A stretch of 64,000 nucleotides of DNA from Melioribacter roseus (GCA_020724265.1 DYHH01000007.1:62001-126000); one strand, 5' to 3'. Counted from the first letter of the stretch, positions 15,892-25,834 are shown. Numbers and translations are program-made. Notes: generated by a model from the sequence alone, not told the origin.

Positions 15892-18447
15892 ATGTATAAG
15901 AATCTACTTTTTTTGATTACAGTATTCTTCATTCAAATTTCTGTAACAGCGCAAGAACCGGTTCTGGAATGGGAAAGGGTTTATGAGACAGATGGTTATC
16001 AAGCTGTCACCAGTGCAAGACAGACTCAAGATGGTGGGTTAATATTTGCCGGCACAAAAAGACTATATACCCATACTTCTAGAATACCAGAGGCAATTTG
16101 GGCAGATTTTCCGGGTGGATCTGAGAACGATATATTAACAAGTGCTACACAAGCAGCGAATCGAGATTTTATCTTTGCAGGTTATACAAACTCATTAGAT
16201 GCTCAAGGACAGGATGCCTATGTTTTGAGGTACAAATCGTGGGGTACATTGTCCTGGTACAAAGTCATGGGTGACACATTAAATGAAGCATTTTACGATG
16301 TAAAGCCAACATCTGATGGCGGAATAATTTTATGCGGAACCAGCGATTCATTTGGAACAGGTCAATATGATAATGATTTCTATTTGGTCAAACTGGATGC
16401 TGAAGGCAATGAACTATGGACTAAAATCTATGGGGGGACGGGTTCTGATATCTGCCGAAGTGTTGAGGAAACAGATGATGGTGGTTTTATTTTTGCCGGA
16501 TATACAGATTCATTCGGCGAAGGCTTTAATGATTTTTGGCTGTTGAAAACCGATGAAAATGGAGATACTACTTGGTCAAAAACGATCGGTACTGGAAGTG
16601 ATGAAAAGTGTTATGAAGTCAAGCAGACTCCAGATGGGGGGTATATTCTTGCGGGCTCTGACGATCAAGCATTTACCGTTGTTCTTGTGAAGACAGACGC
16701 TAATGGGGAAACTGAATGGACGTCAAAATTTGGATTGATGCAATTCGATGTTTCGGTTGATTTGACTTTGGACGACGGATATATAATAGGAACAAGATAC
16801 TTTGGAAATGACTGGCAATTTTATGGAGCTAAAGTCGATCTACTAGGAAATGTAATTTGGGAAAAGAATTGGGGTGGGTCAGGCGATGACATCTGTTTCG
16901 ATGTGGCCGCAACAGTGGACAGTGGATTTATTTTTACTGGTCAATCAAACTCGTTTAACGATGGCGGAGGAAATGATGTTTGGGTTCTTAAAGCAGACGC
17001 AAATGGTGATTCCGTTTGGTCACAATCATATGGCAATGAAGAAACCGATGAGCATTCATACTCAATATTACAAACAGCGAACGATGATGGGTTTGTTCTT
17101 GCCGGTTATGTTTTTTCCTCAAATTTGAATGATGCTAATGGCTTAATAATAAGGCTTCAGAGTGAAACAATAACTGAGTTCCAAGATGATGCCTTGTTAA
17201 TGAAAACTGATAGTAATGGGGATACTCTTTGGACAAGGATGTATGGAGATAGTTTAACCGATAGATTTCGCTCCGTAAATCTCACTTCAGATGGAGGTTT
17301 TATATTAAGTGGTAATAGTGACTCATATGGAACTGGCCAGTATGATCAAGATTTTTATTTAATGAAAACCGATGGGGATGGTAATCCGATTTGGACAAAG
17401 GTTTATGGAGGAACAGGATCGGATATTTGTTACAGTGGTATTCAAACTGAAGATGGGGGCTTTGTATTTGCAGGTGATACAGATTCATTTGGAGAAGGGT
17501 TAAAGGATTTTTGGATTCTTAAAACCGATGCAAACGGTGATACTACTTGGTCAAAAACAATTGGTACTGCAAGTAAAGAAACTTGTTATGATGTTCAACA
17601 AACTCCTGACGGCGGATATATACTTGCCGGGTCAGACGACAATAATTTCTATATTGTATTAGTAAAACTTAATGAATCCGGTGAGACTGTCTGGACTTCA
17701 AACTTCGGTTTGATGCAATTTGAAGTTGCTGTCGATCAGACACTAGACGGTGGTTTTATAGTCGGTTCAAGGTATTTCGGTTCGGATTGGCAATTTTACG
17801 GTGCAAAGGTTGATGTAGATGGTAATTTGCTTTGGGAAAAGAACTGGGGCGGAGCTGGCGATGATATTTGTTTTGATGTTGTAAGTACTGCTGACAGTGG
17901 TTTTATTTTTATAGGATTTACAGATTCTTATGGTGCAGGTAGTAATGATATATGGTTATTAAAAACAGATGCTAATGGAGATTCAACTTGGATGCAAACT
18001 TATGGTGGTGTCGAATCCGATAGGGGGTTTGCAATAAGCCAGACTGATGATAATGAATTTATTATTGCCGGCGAAACTTATTCATTTGGTGTGGAAGAAA
18101 GCAGCATCTACCTTCTTAAGATTAAAACCGACACCGCAACTAGTGTTAGGGAGGATGAGGACATTCTAAATCAATTTGACCTTAGTCAGAATTACCCGAA
18201 TCCGTTTAACCCAAGTACTACGATAAAATTCTCCATACCGAACTCAGCACATGTTAAGTTGGATATTTTTAATGCAATCGGTCAAAGAGTTACGCAGCTG
18301 GTAAATTCTACATTGACTCCAGGAGAGTACGTAGCTTCCTTTGATGCCTCTCAATTTAGTAGTGGGGTTTACTTTTATAGACTAAATGCAAAAACAGAGA
18401 GTGGTCAAGAGTTTAGAAATATCAAAAAAATGCTGTTGATCAAGTAG
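15892..18447 (+). CDS. Secreted T9SS cargo with internally duplicated propeller-like repeats
   Basis: The 851-residue protein has a signal peptide (first 20 residues), then many units of about 50 residues built on DGGxIxxG...YxxKxDxxGxxxWxKxYGG, as in predicted beta-propellers. The C-terminal 85 residues are a T9SS type A sorting domain (SQNYPNPFNPSTTIKFSIP...FSSGVYFY...KKMLLIK). The protein contains a large internal duplication: residues about 105-385 and 430-710 are the same block, offset by 325 residues (975 bp), with paired landmarks such as FGTGQYD/YGTGQYD, GGTGSDIC and YFGxDWQFYGAKVD. It is likely exported across the outer membrane and attached to the surface or released; the binding partner is unknown. 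It follows the STAS-like gene by 34 bp. Confidence 0.88.
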   Translation: MYKNLLFLITVFFIQISVTAQEPVLEWERVYETDGYQAVTSARQTQDGGLIFAGTKRLYTHTSRIPEAIWADFPGGSENDILTSATQAANRDFIFAGYTNSLDAQGQDAYVLRYKSWGTLSWYKVMGDTLNEAFYDVKPTSDGGIILCGTSDSFGTGQYDNDFYLVKLDAEGNELWTKIYGGTGSDICRSVEETDDGGFIFAGYTDSFGEGFNDFWLLKTDENGDTTWSKTIGTGSDEKCYEVKQTPDGGYILAGSDDQAFTVVLVKTDANGETEWTSKFGLMQFDVSVDLTLDDGYIIGTRYFGNDWQFYGAKVDLLGNVIWEKNWGGSGDDICFDVAATVDSGFIFTGQSNSFNDGGGNDVWVLKADANGDSVWSQSYGNEETDEHSYSILQTANDDGFVLAGYVFSSNLNDANGLIIRLQSETITEFQDDALLMKTDSNGDTLWTRMYGDSLTDRFRSVNLTSDGGFILSGNSDSYGTGQYDQDFYLMKTDGDGNPIWTKVYGGTGSDICYSGIQTEDGGFVFAGDTDSFGEGLKDFWILKTDANGDTTWSKTIGTASKETCYDVQQTPDGGYILAGSDDNNFYIVLVKLNESGETVWTSNFGLMQFEVAVDQTLDGGFIVGSRYFGSDWQFYGAKVDVDGNLLWEKNWGGAGDDICFDVVSTADSGFIFIGFTDSYGAGSNDIWLLKTDANGDSTWMQTYGGVESDRGFAISQTDDNEFIIAGETYSFGVEESSIYLLKIKTDTATSVREDEDILNQFDLSQNYPNPFNPSTTIKFSIPNSAHVKLDIFNAIGQRVTQLVNSTLTPGEYVASFDASQFSSGVYFYRLNAKTESGQEFRNIKKMLLIK

Positions 18448-18493
18448 GGTTATTTTTAAAAATAAATTTTACTCAAAAAGGAGAGTAGAAAAT

Positions 18494-19945
18494 ATGAGAA
18501 CATTTATATGTGCAATTATTATTTGTTTGCTGAGCACTATATGCTTATTCGCTCAATCAAGTGGACCGGCTATAGAGTGGACAGAGACTTATGGATCATT
18601 TCAAGCCGAATCATGTCAATCTGTTAAAGAAATCTCAACAGGTGGCTACATACTTGGCGGTGTTACAAAATCATTCGGAGCAGGTTTAAATGATTTCTAC
18701 ATAATAAATATTGACACTGAAGGAAATGTGATATGGGAAAAAACATATGGTGGGTCTAAAGATGATTGGTGTTTAGATATTGATGCAACTACCGATGGTG
18801 GCTTTATTGCTGTTGGTTATACAGAGTCATTCGGTTCCGGGAAACGAGATATGTACATAGTAAGGCTAGATAGCAATGGCGATAGTCTATGGGCAAGGGT
18901 TATTGGCGGTATTGAACATGATTTTGCGGAAAGCGTAGATCAAACTGATGATGGTGGGTTTGTCGTTCTTGGAACAACATCTTCTGCCGGAGCAGGCTAT
19001 CAAGATATGTATCTTGTAAAACTAAGTGTCGAAGGCGAAGTTGAATGGTCGAGAACATTCGGTGGTATTTGGTCTGAATTTGGGAAAAGTGTGACTGTAA
19101 CGAATGATGGCGGTTTTATACTTGCAGGATCCGATGGTTCATTCGGAGTACAAGGTGATGTTTATATAATTAAAACAGACACAGAAGGAAATGAGGAGTG
19201 GACTAAGTTATACGGTGGTGAAGGATACCAAGAAGCAATAAGTATACAACAAACTTCAGACGGCGGTTATATCGTGGGTGGAAACAAAGCACCGGATCTA
19301 AGTTACAATTACGATATGTATGTGTTGAGGTTAGATTCAAACGGAGATACTCTCTGGACAAAGACGTACGGAAAATATGATATCAGTAGTATAATTGAAA
19401 CAGTAGACGGGGGATTCGTTTTTATTGGCGATGATACCCAATGGGGAAATACAACGGTGATGATGAAGATTGTTAAAATTAATCAAGATGGGGATATTAT
19501 ATGGGAAGATACCTACGGTTCTCAGGGAATTGAAAACGGTCTAGATATTATTCAAACATCGGATAACGGATATTTAGCAGTGGGATCAACAACTTCATTT
19601 GGGGCAGGTTCTCTTGACTTCTATATTGTTAAGCTTGGTGAAGATTCTACAGTAGATGTTGGCGATTCAGATGAAAAACAATACTCCTTCACATTGGATC
19701 AAAACTACCCAAATCCGTTTAACCCGAGTACAATAATTAGCTATTCGCTTGCAAAAGACGGTTTTGCAACATTAAATGTGTATACAATTGCGGGAGAATT
19801 AGTTGAAACATTGCGAAGAGGATACCATACTCGAGGTCAATATCAAGTAGAATTTATCGGCCAAAATCTGACTAGCGGACTTTATATATATTCTCTTACA
19901 ATAGGAGATAAAAAGTTGACTCGGAAAATGTTGTTGATCAAATAG
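18494..19945 (+). CDS. Secreted T9SS cargo, propeller-like repeat protein
   Basis: The 483-residue protein is a shorter relative of the preceding gene. It has a signal peptide (MRTFICAIIICLLSTICLFAQ), about seven repeats of DGGFIxxGxTxSFGAGxxDxYxVKLxxxGxxxWxxTYGG, and a T9SS sorting domain (DQNYPNPFNPSTIISYSL to KMLLIK). It is probably a paralogue made by duplication of the neighbour. It lies 46 bp downstream in the same direction with a GGAG ribosome site (18481-18484), so likely the same transcript. A stable inverted repeat 83 bp after its stop may end that transcript. Confidence 0.87.
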   Translation: MRTFICAIIICLLSTICLFAQSSGPAIEWTETYGSFQAESCQSVKEISTGGYILGGVTKSFGAGLNDFYIINIDTEGNVIWEKTYGGSKDDWCLDIDATTDGGFIAVGYTESFGSGKRDMYIVRLDSNGDSLWARVIGGIEHDFAESVDQTDDGGFVVLGTTSSAGAGYQDMYLVKLSVEGEVEWSRTFGGIWSEFGKSVTVTNDGGFILAGSDGSFGVQGDVYIIKTDTEGNEEWTKLYGGEGYQEAISIQQTSDGGYIVGGNKAPDLSYNYDMYVLRLDSNGDTLWTKTYGKYDISSIIETVDGGFVFIGDDTQWGNTTVMMKIVKINQDGDIIWEDTYGSQGIENGLDIIQTSDNGYLAVGSTTSFGAGSLDFYIVKLGEDSTVDVGDSDEKQYSFTLDQNYPNPFNPSTIISYSLAKDGFATLNVYTIAGELVETLRRGYHTRGQYQVEFIGQNLTSGLYIYSLTIGDKKLTRKMLLIK

Positions 19946-20027
19946 AATCAGTGATATGTTTACTTTTTATCTAGCATTTAGTTTTTTAACCTCCCTTAGT
20001 TATGCAAGATATAAAAGTAAAACTAGG

Positions 20028-20056
20028 TTAGCCGGTAAGACCCCTTTACCGGCTAA
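20028..20056 (+). terminator. Hairpin after the propeller-repeat genes
   Basis: TTAGCCGGTAA (20028-20038) pairs perfectly with TTACCGGCTAA (20046-20056) across a 7-nt loop. Only a short, interrupted T-run follows (TAATTTT), so it may be a partial terminator that lowers expression of the next genes. Confidence 0.5.
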
Positions 20057-20102
20057 TAATTTTAACTAAATCATAGTTAGCAAAGATAAGCGAAAGACGA
20101 AA

Positions 20103-21917
20103 ATGAACATACTAAAATATATTTCAATATTATTTCTATTTCAGATGGCAAGCTTTTCACAAATCTTATTCGATGAAACTTTCAGTAATGGTGTTTTCCC
20201 GTCACCTGGATGGACAATTGATAACCACTTAAATCATTGGTCGTATGCCGGAACTAATTATGCTGGTGGTGAAAGAGGTGAAATTAGATTTGCATTTAAT
20301 CCAATTTTTATCGGGCAGTCACGATATATATCACCATTGTTTGATCTAACGGGAAAAGATCAATTAAAATTGAGTTTCAGGTATCTGGTTGATCACTATG
20401 ACGGAGATTACAAATTAGGTGTTGCTACCAGATCCAATAATGGCAATTGGACGCCAGTTTGGGAGATTAATAGTCCTTCAGGTGATACAGAAGCTATTAC
20501 AGTTGATCTCGAAATAAAGAACGAAGATGTTGGATCAAATCACTTTCAAATTTGTTGGTATTTTGACGGCAATTCCGGAAATATCAGTTCTTGGTATTTA
20601 GACGACTTATTTCTTGCCGGCATATTACCTCATGATTTGAAAGTCGCTGATATAATTCATATTCCGTATGTGGCAAACACTCCTCTAGTACCCAAAGCTA
20701 TTTTACAAAATATCGGTCAAAATGATGAAACTTTTCAAGCAGGTTGTCAGATAAAAGTAGAAGATAATATTGTATATGAAAAAACTATTAGCTCAATTAA
20801 TCTGGCTTCAGAACAGACAAAGATAATTGAATTTCCTGAATATAGTTCGCCGGTTCAAAATGTGGAATACGAGATATCAGTTTATATTGATTTAGAATCG
20901 GATTTGGATAATACAAATAATTTTATAACAGAGAAAAGTAATACCTTTACTGCAAAACTTGGAAGTGTACTATTTGAGACAGCTACCGGCACTTGGTGTG
21001 AACCATGTCAGGTAACCGCAAGAGTTTTAGATAAACTAATTGAAGATGAAGTCTCAATATCAGTAATAGAATATCATGCTAGTGATCCTTTCCAGAGTCC
21101 TTATGCATCGGCTCGATGGACATATTATAACATTATAGAGTTAACTGAGCCTATTTTTGAAGGAATTAAATATTCTCATCCAGGCACAAAAGATAATATC
21201 GTGTATGATAGATATATGGAAATTGTCAATGACAGGATAGTTTTTAATTCGGCGTATTCAATTAATGTAACCGGGACTAATGAAGGCTTGGATTATTATG
21301 TGTATATAGATCTCGAACAAGTAGGAATTAAGGAACCTGAATCGAATTTAACACTTCAAGCAGTACTTACGGAATCTCATATAGATTACGAGTGGTTTAA
21401 TGAGACAGAAGTAAACTTTGCTGAAAGATTAATGATTCCTGATGAAAACGGGACTCCCGTATTGTTGAATGATCAGGGTGCTAGTGCCAATGTTGAATTG
21501 AACTTTGTACTTGATTCTGGCTGGATTGCAGATAATTGTGAATTAATAGTATTTCTTCAAAACATGGATACTAAAAGAATTTTTCAGACCGAAGTAATAA
21601 AATTGCCCGAGCTCGGTACAACAAGTATTGATACTAATGATGAGACTCTTGTCCTTGAATTTAATTTGAGCCAAAATTATCCGAATCCTTTTAATCCATC
21701 AACCACAATAAAATATAGCGTTGCTGAAAGAACACCTGTAAAGATCACTATTTTTAATATAATGGGTGAGCGAGTAACTACGTTGGTGAATGGAATAAAG
21801 GATGCCGGGAAGTATTCCATTGTTTTCGATGGAAGTAATTTGGCCTCCGGTATTTATTTTTATTCCATGGAAGCCGGAAGATTTCAAAATGTAAAGAAAC
21901 TAACAATACTGAAATAA
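20103..21917 (+). CDS. Secreted Omp28-type protein with N-terminal jelly-roll domain and T9SS sorting domain
   Basis: The 604-residue protein has a signal peptide. An N-terminal MAM/choice-of-anchor-J-like domain (about 20-170: FDETFSNGVFPSPGWTID ... SSWYLDDLFL) is followed by a CARDB-like beta domain (about 175-290). Next is a thioredoxin-fold Omp28 domain starting SVLFETATGTWCEPCQ, where CEPC is a CxxC redox site (about residues 300-303). A T9SS sorting domain ends the protein (SQNYPNPFNPSTTIKYSV). It is probably a surface-exposed thiol-disulfide protein. It opens a run of five co-directional genes with related exported thioredoxin-fold proteins. Confidence 0.85.
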   Translation: MNILKYISILFLFQMASFSQILFDETFSNGVFPSPGWTIDNHLNHWSYAGTNYAGGERGEIRFAFNPIFIGQSRYISPLFDLTGKDQLKLSFRYLVDHYDGDYKLGVATRSNNGNWTPVWEINSPSGDTEAITVDLEIKNEDVGSNHFQICWYFDGNSGNISSWYLDDLFLAGILPHDLKVADIIHIPYVANTPLVPKAILQNIGQNDETFQAGCQIKVEDNIVYEKTISSINLASEQTKIIEFPEYSSPVQNVEYEISVYIDLESDLDNTNNFITEKSNTFTAKLGSVLFETATGTWCEPCQVTARVLDKLIEDEVSISVIEYHASDPFQSPYASARWTYYNIIELTEPIFEGIKYSHPGTKDNIVYDRYMEIVNDRIVFNSAYSINVTGTNEGLDYYVYIDLEQVGIKEPESNLTLQAVLTESHIDYEWFNETEVNFAERLMIPDENGTPVLLNDQGASANVELNFVLDSGWIADNCELIVFLQNMDTKRIFQTEVIKLPELGTTSIDTNDETLVLEFNLSQNYPNPFNPSTTIKYSVAERTPVKITIFNIMGERVTTLVNGIKDAGKYSIVFDGSNLASGIYFYSMEAGRFQNVKKLTILK

Positions 21918-21926
21918 GGTGGTATT

Positions 21927-22667
21927 ATGAATAGTGTATGCATATATAAAAAAATTGGATTGATTATAATAATGATTGGATTGAGCTTAAAGTTAGGGGC
22001 ACAAACTATTTCGTTTATTCCTCGCGATACTGTTGTTTTTGGTGAAGCGGGCTCAGAGTTGATAGTATATATTGATTTAACAAATAATAGTAATGAACCT
22101 CAAACAGTTTTTATTGTTCGAAGCATTGAAAATCTACCTCAGAACTGGACGTCATCACTATGTTTTGCACTATGTTTTGCTCCGAGCGTTGATAGTGTAG
22201 TAACGAATCAAACATACGGAAGTAGTCCTCTTCAAGCAGGTGAAACACGAGAAGTATCATTACATTTTTTTACTACTTCAAAACCGGGTACCGGCATGGT
22301 TAGATTGGAAGCCGGAACAATTACCGATCCAAATAATAGAGTAATTATAGAAGTCGAAGGTTCTACAATTTCCACTTCTGTCGAGGAGAATGATGAGAAG
22401 CAATTCGATTTTATACTTCACCAAAACTATCCAAATCCATTCAATCCATCAACAATAATCAGTTATCGGTTGCAAAAGACCGGTAGAGTTGTAATACAAA
22501 TTTTTGATATCCTTGGTAACGAAATAAAAACCTTGGTTGACGGAATTAGGTCGCCAGGTTTACATAGTGTCAGCTTTTCTTCAAGCGATCTTCCAAACGG
22601 TATTTATTTTTACTGTGCACAAGCTGGTGACAAAGTTATAACAAAAAAAATGCAGATTATAAAATAA
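21927..22667 (+). CDS. Small secreted T9SS cargo with one Ig-like domain
   Basis: The 246-residue protein has a signal peptide ending near LKLGAQ and a single beta-sandwich-like domain (about 28-150). That domain contains a Cys pair (LCFALCFAP) and the stretch PLQAGETREVSLHFFTTSKPGTG, reminiscent of DUF11 or Ig-like folds. A T9SS sorting domain (HQNYPNPFNPSTIISYRL to KKMQIIK) completes it. It starts 9 bp after the preceding stop with GGTGG just before it, so it is co-transcribed with the Omp28-type genes. Function unknown. Confidence 0.8.
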   Translation: MNSVCIYKKIGLIIIMIGLSLKLGAQTISFIPRDTVVFGEAGSELIVYIDLTNNSNEPQTVFIVRSIENLPQNWTSSLCFALCFAPSVDSVVTNQTYGSSPLQAGETREVSLHFFTTSKPGTGMVRLEAGTITDPNNRVIIEVEGSTISTSVEENDEKQFDFILHQNYPNPFNPSTIISYRLQKTGRVVIQIFDILGNEIKTLVDGIRSPGLHSVSFSSSDLPNGIYFYCAQAGDKVITKKMQIIK

Positions 22668-22682
22668 TCTAAGTTGAGATTT

Positions 22683-23687
22683 ATGGAGAAGATTTATCTA
22701 ATTGCTATATGGGTTTTATTCCTGCTTACTCTGCTTTCCTTTAATGGTTGTTATACCAATCCACCAACTGAAGCTAGTGAAACCGAACCGGAACGAGGTG
22801 GTATCTATATTGAATCAAATGTTATCGGTGCACAAGTTCACATTGATGGTCAACCAACTGGAAAATTTACCCCAGATACAATATTCATTTCTGTTGGTGA
22901 TCATGAACTCAAACTAACTAAATCAAAATATATCAGTGTGGAAAGAAACATTGAAGTTATAAAAGATAGTATAATTTCTGTTTATGTGGAGATGCAGGAA
23001 GAAACGACAAGAAAAGCAGTACTCATTGAGGACTTTGCAAATGTCAGTTGTATTCCTTGTATTGAATCAAACAGAGTAATTAAACAGTTATCTGAAAGAT
23101 TTAATACTGAACAATTAGTTGTCATAAAATTTCCGACTAATTTCCCTTCGCCTAATGATCCCTTTTATTTAGCTGCTAAAAGTTATTGTGATAAGAGAAT
23201 GAGTTTCTATAATATATTGGCAGCACCAACAATTATTGTTAATGGTGTTTCCAAGCCTATTCCCACAGATTCGACAGATATAAAGAACGCTGTTATAAGT
23301 GCATTGGAGATACAGGCTCAGTTTGAAGTGGAAATTTCGTTAACTATATCAGGTAACTCAATAAATATTGAATCAACAATTATTCCAATAAATACTATTG
23401 GAGTAAGCATTGAGAGTCTTCGTTTACATACTGTGATTGTGGAAGAGAGGATCGAAACTAGTGAACCACCAGGGGCAACCGGTGAAACGATCTTCTATGA
23501 TGTGGCCAGAGAAATGCTTCCAGGAAGTGATGGTCAGGCTTTAAGCAGCAATAACCTAAGTTCATCGATAACCTATAATAATTCTAGTAGTATAAAATCT
23601 AATTGGGCAATAAATCAACTTAGAGTAGTAGTATTTATTCAGAATTTGGAAACCAAAGAGATTTTACAAGTAAGCAGTTCAAATTGA
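22683..23687 (+). CDS. Lipoprotein with PEGA domain and Omp28 thioredoxin-like domain
   Basis: The 334-residue product from the ATG at 22683 (a TTG three codons earlier is possible). The signal sequence ends in a lipobox-like LLSFNGC, so Cys is probably lipidated. A PEGA domain (GIYIESNVIGAQVHIDGQPTGKFTP ... VGDHELKLTK, about 40-105) is followed by a thioredoxin-fold domain with FANVSCIPCIES (CIPC, redox-type CxxC). No T9SS domain, so unlike its neighbours it should stay anchored in the outer membrane. It lies 15 bp after the previous gene. Family knowledge: Omp28-type proteins are common outer-membrane lipoproteins of Bacteroidota; their substrate is not known. Confidence 0.83.
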   Translation: MEKIYLIAIWVLFLLTLLSFNGCYTNPPTEASETEPERGGIYIESNVIGAQVHIDGQPTGKFTPDTIFISVGDHELKLTKSKYISVERNIEVIKDSIISVYVEMQEETTRKAVLIEDFANVSCIPCIESNRVIKQLSERFNTEQLVVIKFPTNFPSPNDPFYLAAKSYCDKRMSFYNILAAPTIIVNGVSKPIPTDSTDIKNAVISALEIQAQFEVEISLTISGNSINIESTIIPINTIGVSIESLRLHTVIVEERIETSEPPGATGETIFYDVAREMLPGSDGQALSSNNLSSSITYNNSSSIKSNWAINQLRVVVFIQNLETKEILQVSSSN

Positions 23688-23725
23688 ATTGGAAACCAAT
23701 AAGAAGTAGTTGAATGAGGAGAATT

Positions 23726-24241
23726 ATGAAATTTTTTATTCCAGTATTAAGCCTATTTGTTTGTTTAGTTTCATCATTGGCTCAGGAAGTCGACGAGGGT
23801 AGTAATGATATTCGGAGAGCGCCTAATTTTGAAGCTGAAACTCTAAGCGGAAATTATGTCTCATTAGATGAGTATATAGGAGAGGGACCGGTTTTGCTTA
23901 CATTTTGGGCAACATGGTGCACTCCCTGTATTGCTGAACTGAAGCACTATAACGAGTTCTACAACAAATATAAATCTCAAGGCTTAAAAATTGTTGCAAT
24001 CTCAACTGATTCGGAAAAAACAATTAATAAAGTAAAACCATTTATAAGATCCAATAAGTATGATTTTACGGTTTTATTAGACCCGAATTCAAATATTGCC
24101 AGAACTTACTATGTACAAACCGTTCCATTTACATTTCTGATTAATAGAGATGGAGAAATAGTCTATTCACACTCTGGCTATATGAAGGGCGATGAAAAAA
24201 TTACAGAAGACAAAATTAAGGGGCTTTTAAGTACAAATTAG
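23726..24241 (+). CDS. TlpA/ResA-like thiol-disulfide oxidoreductase
   Basis: The start is taken as the ATG at 23726, because AGGAG lies directly upstream of it while the ATG at 23714 has none. This gives a 171-residue protein with signal peptide MKFFIPVLSLFVCLVSSLAQ. The thioredoxin fold carries FWATWCTPCIAEL (CTPC active site) and the cis-Pro strand TVPFTFLINRDG. Such proteins act in the periplasm, reducing or isomerising disulfides, often for cytochrome c or cargo maturation. It sits between an Omp28 lipoprotein gene and a barrel gene, suggesting a dedicated thiol relay. Confidence 0.88.
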   Translation: MKFFIPVLSLFVCLVSSLAQEVDEGSNDIRRAPNFEAETLSGNYVSLDEYIGEGPVLLTFWATWCTPCIAELKHYNEFYNKYKSQGLKIVAISTDSEKTINKVKPFIRSNKYDFTVLLDPNSNIARTYYVQTVPFTFLINRDGEIVYSHSGYMKGDEKITEDKIKGLLSTN

Positions 24242-24283
24242 CTTTTAAAAATGACTAGCCATCAAATTATACGGGGTCTATAG

Positions 24284-25834
24284 TTGATAAAAATTTTTAA
24301 TACAGTTATCCTGTCTTGTGTAATCAGCCTATTCATTACCGATTTAATTTTTGCTCAATCACTTGAAAATTCAATTAGTCTTCCTATTGGTTTACGGTTA
24401 TCAAACCAGCTTGAATATTCGTATGATACAAATTCAAGTCAAGAAATTTTTGAGAATTGGTTAAATCTTGATTATAGTCGAGGAGTGTTTTCAACTGGTA
24501 TTAGATTTGACATTTTTCAACCAAATGACCCCGATCCTACAATAGCTCGTGGGAAAAATAAGTTTGCAGCGATTGATTATACATATGTGCAAGGGAGAAT
24601 TGGCACTGCCAGAAAAGGGGGAAGTATTACTGTCGGGAATTTCTACACAATATTCGGTAGAGGTTTGATATTGAAGAGTTATGAAAACAGGAATATTAGA
24701 ATAGATAATAACTTACTTGGGGTTAAGCTCCATGGATCCTTCATGGGTTTTAATCTAATAGCTTTAACTGGACAATCGAAAAATGTTAATAATGAACTGA
24801 AAGATATTTTACATGCAGTGGATCTGGAATATTCCGGACTAAGTAATTTTAAAATTGGCAGTTCATTTGCATCCAATCAGCCGGAAAACACTTCCTTATC
24901 GAGAACAATGATGACTTCCCTTAGAACTGAATTTTCAATCTGGAATTTAGATTTCTATGGAGAATATGGCGTTAAAAAGAATGCCGATCTGAAGGAAAAA
25001 ATTTTTAATAACCGGGAATCAATAATAGGTAAAGGGGTTTACGGAAGTGTTAATTTTTATCTTGGGTCTTTTGCATTTACCGGGGAATACAAGTATTATG
25101 ACAATTATACATTTACAAACCAAGATGGTACAGTAATATATAATACACCCCCCGCGGTTCGTAAAGAGTATACATATATTTTACTCAATCGACATCCATC
25201 ACCACTTAATCAGTCCAATGAAAAAGGTTTTCAGTTAGAGGGAAGCTATTATTTCGATAACACCGACTATGTTAGTGTAAACTATGGTATCACCAATACT
25301 CTCGGAACAGATTCTTATTATAAACGAAGTTCCGGAATTAATATTAGTTCACGGCTTGCTTTAAAGGAAGCATATGCCGAAGGTGCATATGAATTAAATG
25401 AATCATTGTACCTAAAAGGGGGAGTAGGTTACATGGAAGAATTATCGTCAGATACAAAAAGTATTACTCCCATACTGGAGGTAAAATATTACTTTGAGTC
25501 GATTAATACTCTAAAGTTTGTGTTGGAGCATCAGATGGTTAATGATAATTCTACCTCTGAAAGTTATTATATTGACTTGTTCTCAGTTGAGTATTTACGT
25601 TCCCCTGATTTTAATATTGCCTTGGTTGGGGAAGTTCAGACTAAAGAGCCGCAAGAAGGGCGAATAATTCGAAAGTTCTTTGGTTTTATTCAGATTGGGT
25701 ATAAGCTTGGATCTCATACTGATTTAAGTTTGCTTTTTGGGTCACGAGAAGCAGGGAATATTTGCATTGGAGGGGTTTGTCGCTATGAACCTAAATTCAC
25801 AGGTGTAGAATTCAAATTACATTTAAGATTGTAA
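24284..25834 (+). CDS. Outer-membrane beta-barrel protein, DUF6029-like
   Basis: The 516-residue product begins at a TTG codon. It has a signal peptide ending LIFAQS and then continuous amphipathic beta strands rich in Tyr/Phe, typical of a 16-or-more-stranded barrel. Motifs such as GNFYTIFGRGLILKSYENRNIRIDNNLLGVKL and the ending YEPKFTGVEFKLHLRL match the DUF6029 family, found near Omp28/TlpA genes in Bacteroidota (from general knowledge, not a search). It lacks a TonB plug. It may be the channel or surface partner of the exported thioredoxin-like proteins just upstream. Confidence 0.75.
   Translation: MIKIFNTVILSCVISLFITDLIFAQSLENSISLPIGLRLSNQLEYSYDTNSSQEIFENWLNLDYSRGVFSTGIRFDIFQPNDPDPTIARGKNKFAAIDYTYVQGRIGTARKGGSITVGNFYTIFGRGLILKSYENRNIRIDNNLLGVKLHGSFMGFNLIALTGQSKNVNNELKDILHAVDLEYSGLSNFKIGSSFASNQPENTSLSRTMMTSLRTEFSIWNLDFYGEYGVKKNADLKEKIFNNRESIIGKGVYGSVNFYLGSFAFTGEYKYYDNYTFTNQDGTVIYNTPPAVRKEYTYILLNRHPSPLNQSNEKGFQLEGSYYFDNTDYVSVNYGITNTLGTDSYYKRSSGINISSRLALKEAYAEGAYELNESLYLKGGVGYMEELSSDTKSITPILEVKYYFESINTLKFVLEHQMVNDNSTSESYYIDLFSVEYLRSPDFNIALVGEVQTKEPQEGRIIRKFFGFIQIGYKLGSHTDLSLLFGSREAGNICIGGVCRYEPKFTGVEFKLHLRL

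Noticed and set aside
15892-19945. Repeated DNA units as a CRISPR array
   Set aside because: The repeats are about 150-bp protein-coding units that vary in third positions; they are repeat domains of two secreted proteins.
20028-20056. Hairpin as a riboswitch for the Omp28-type genes
   Set aside because: A single perfect stem with no additional conserved helices; read as a terminator or attenuator.
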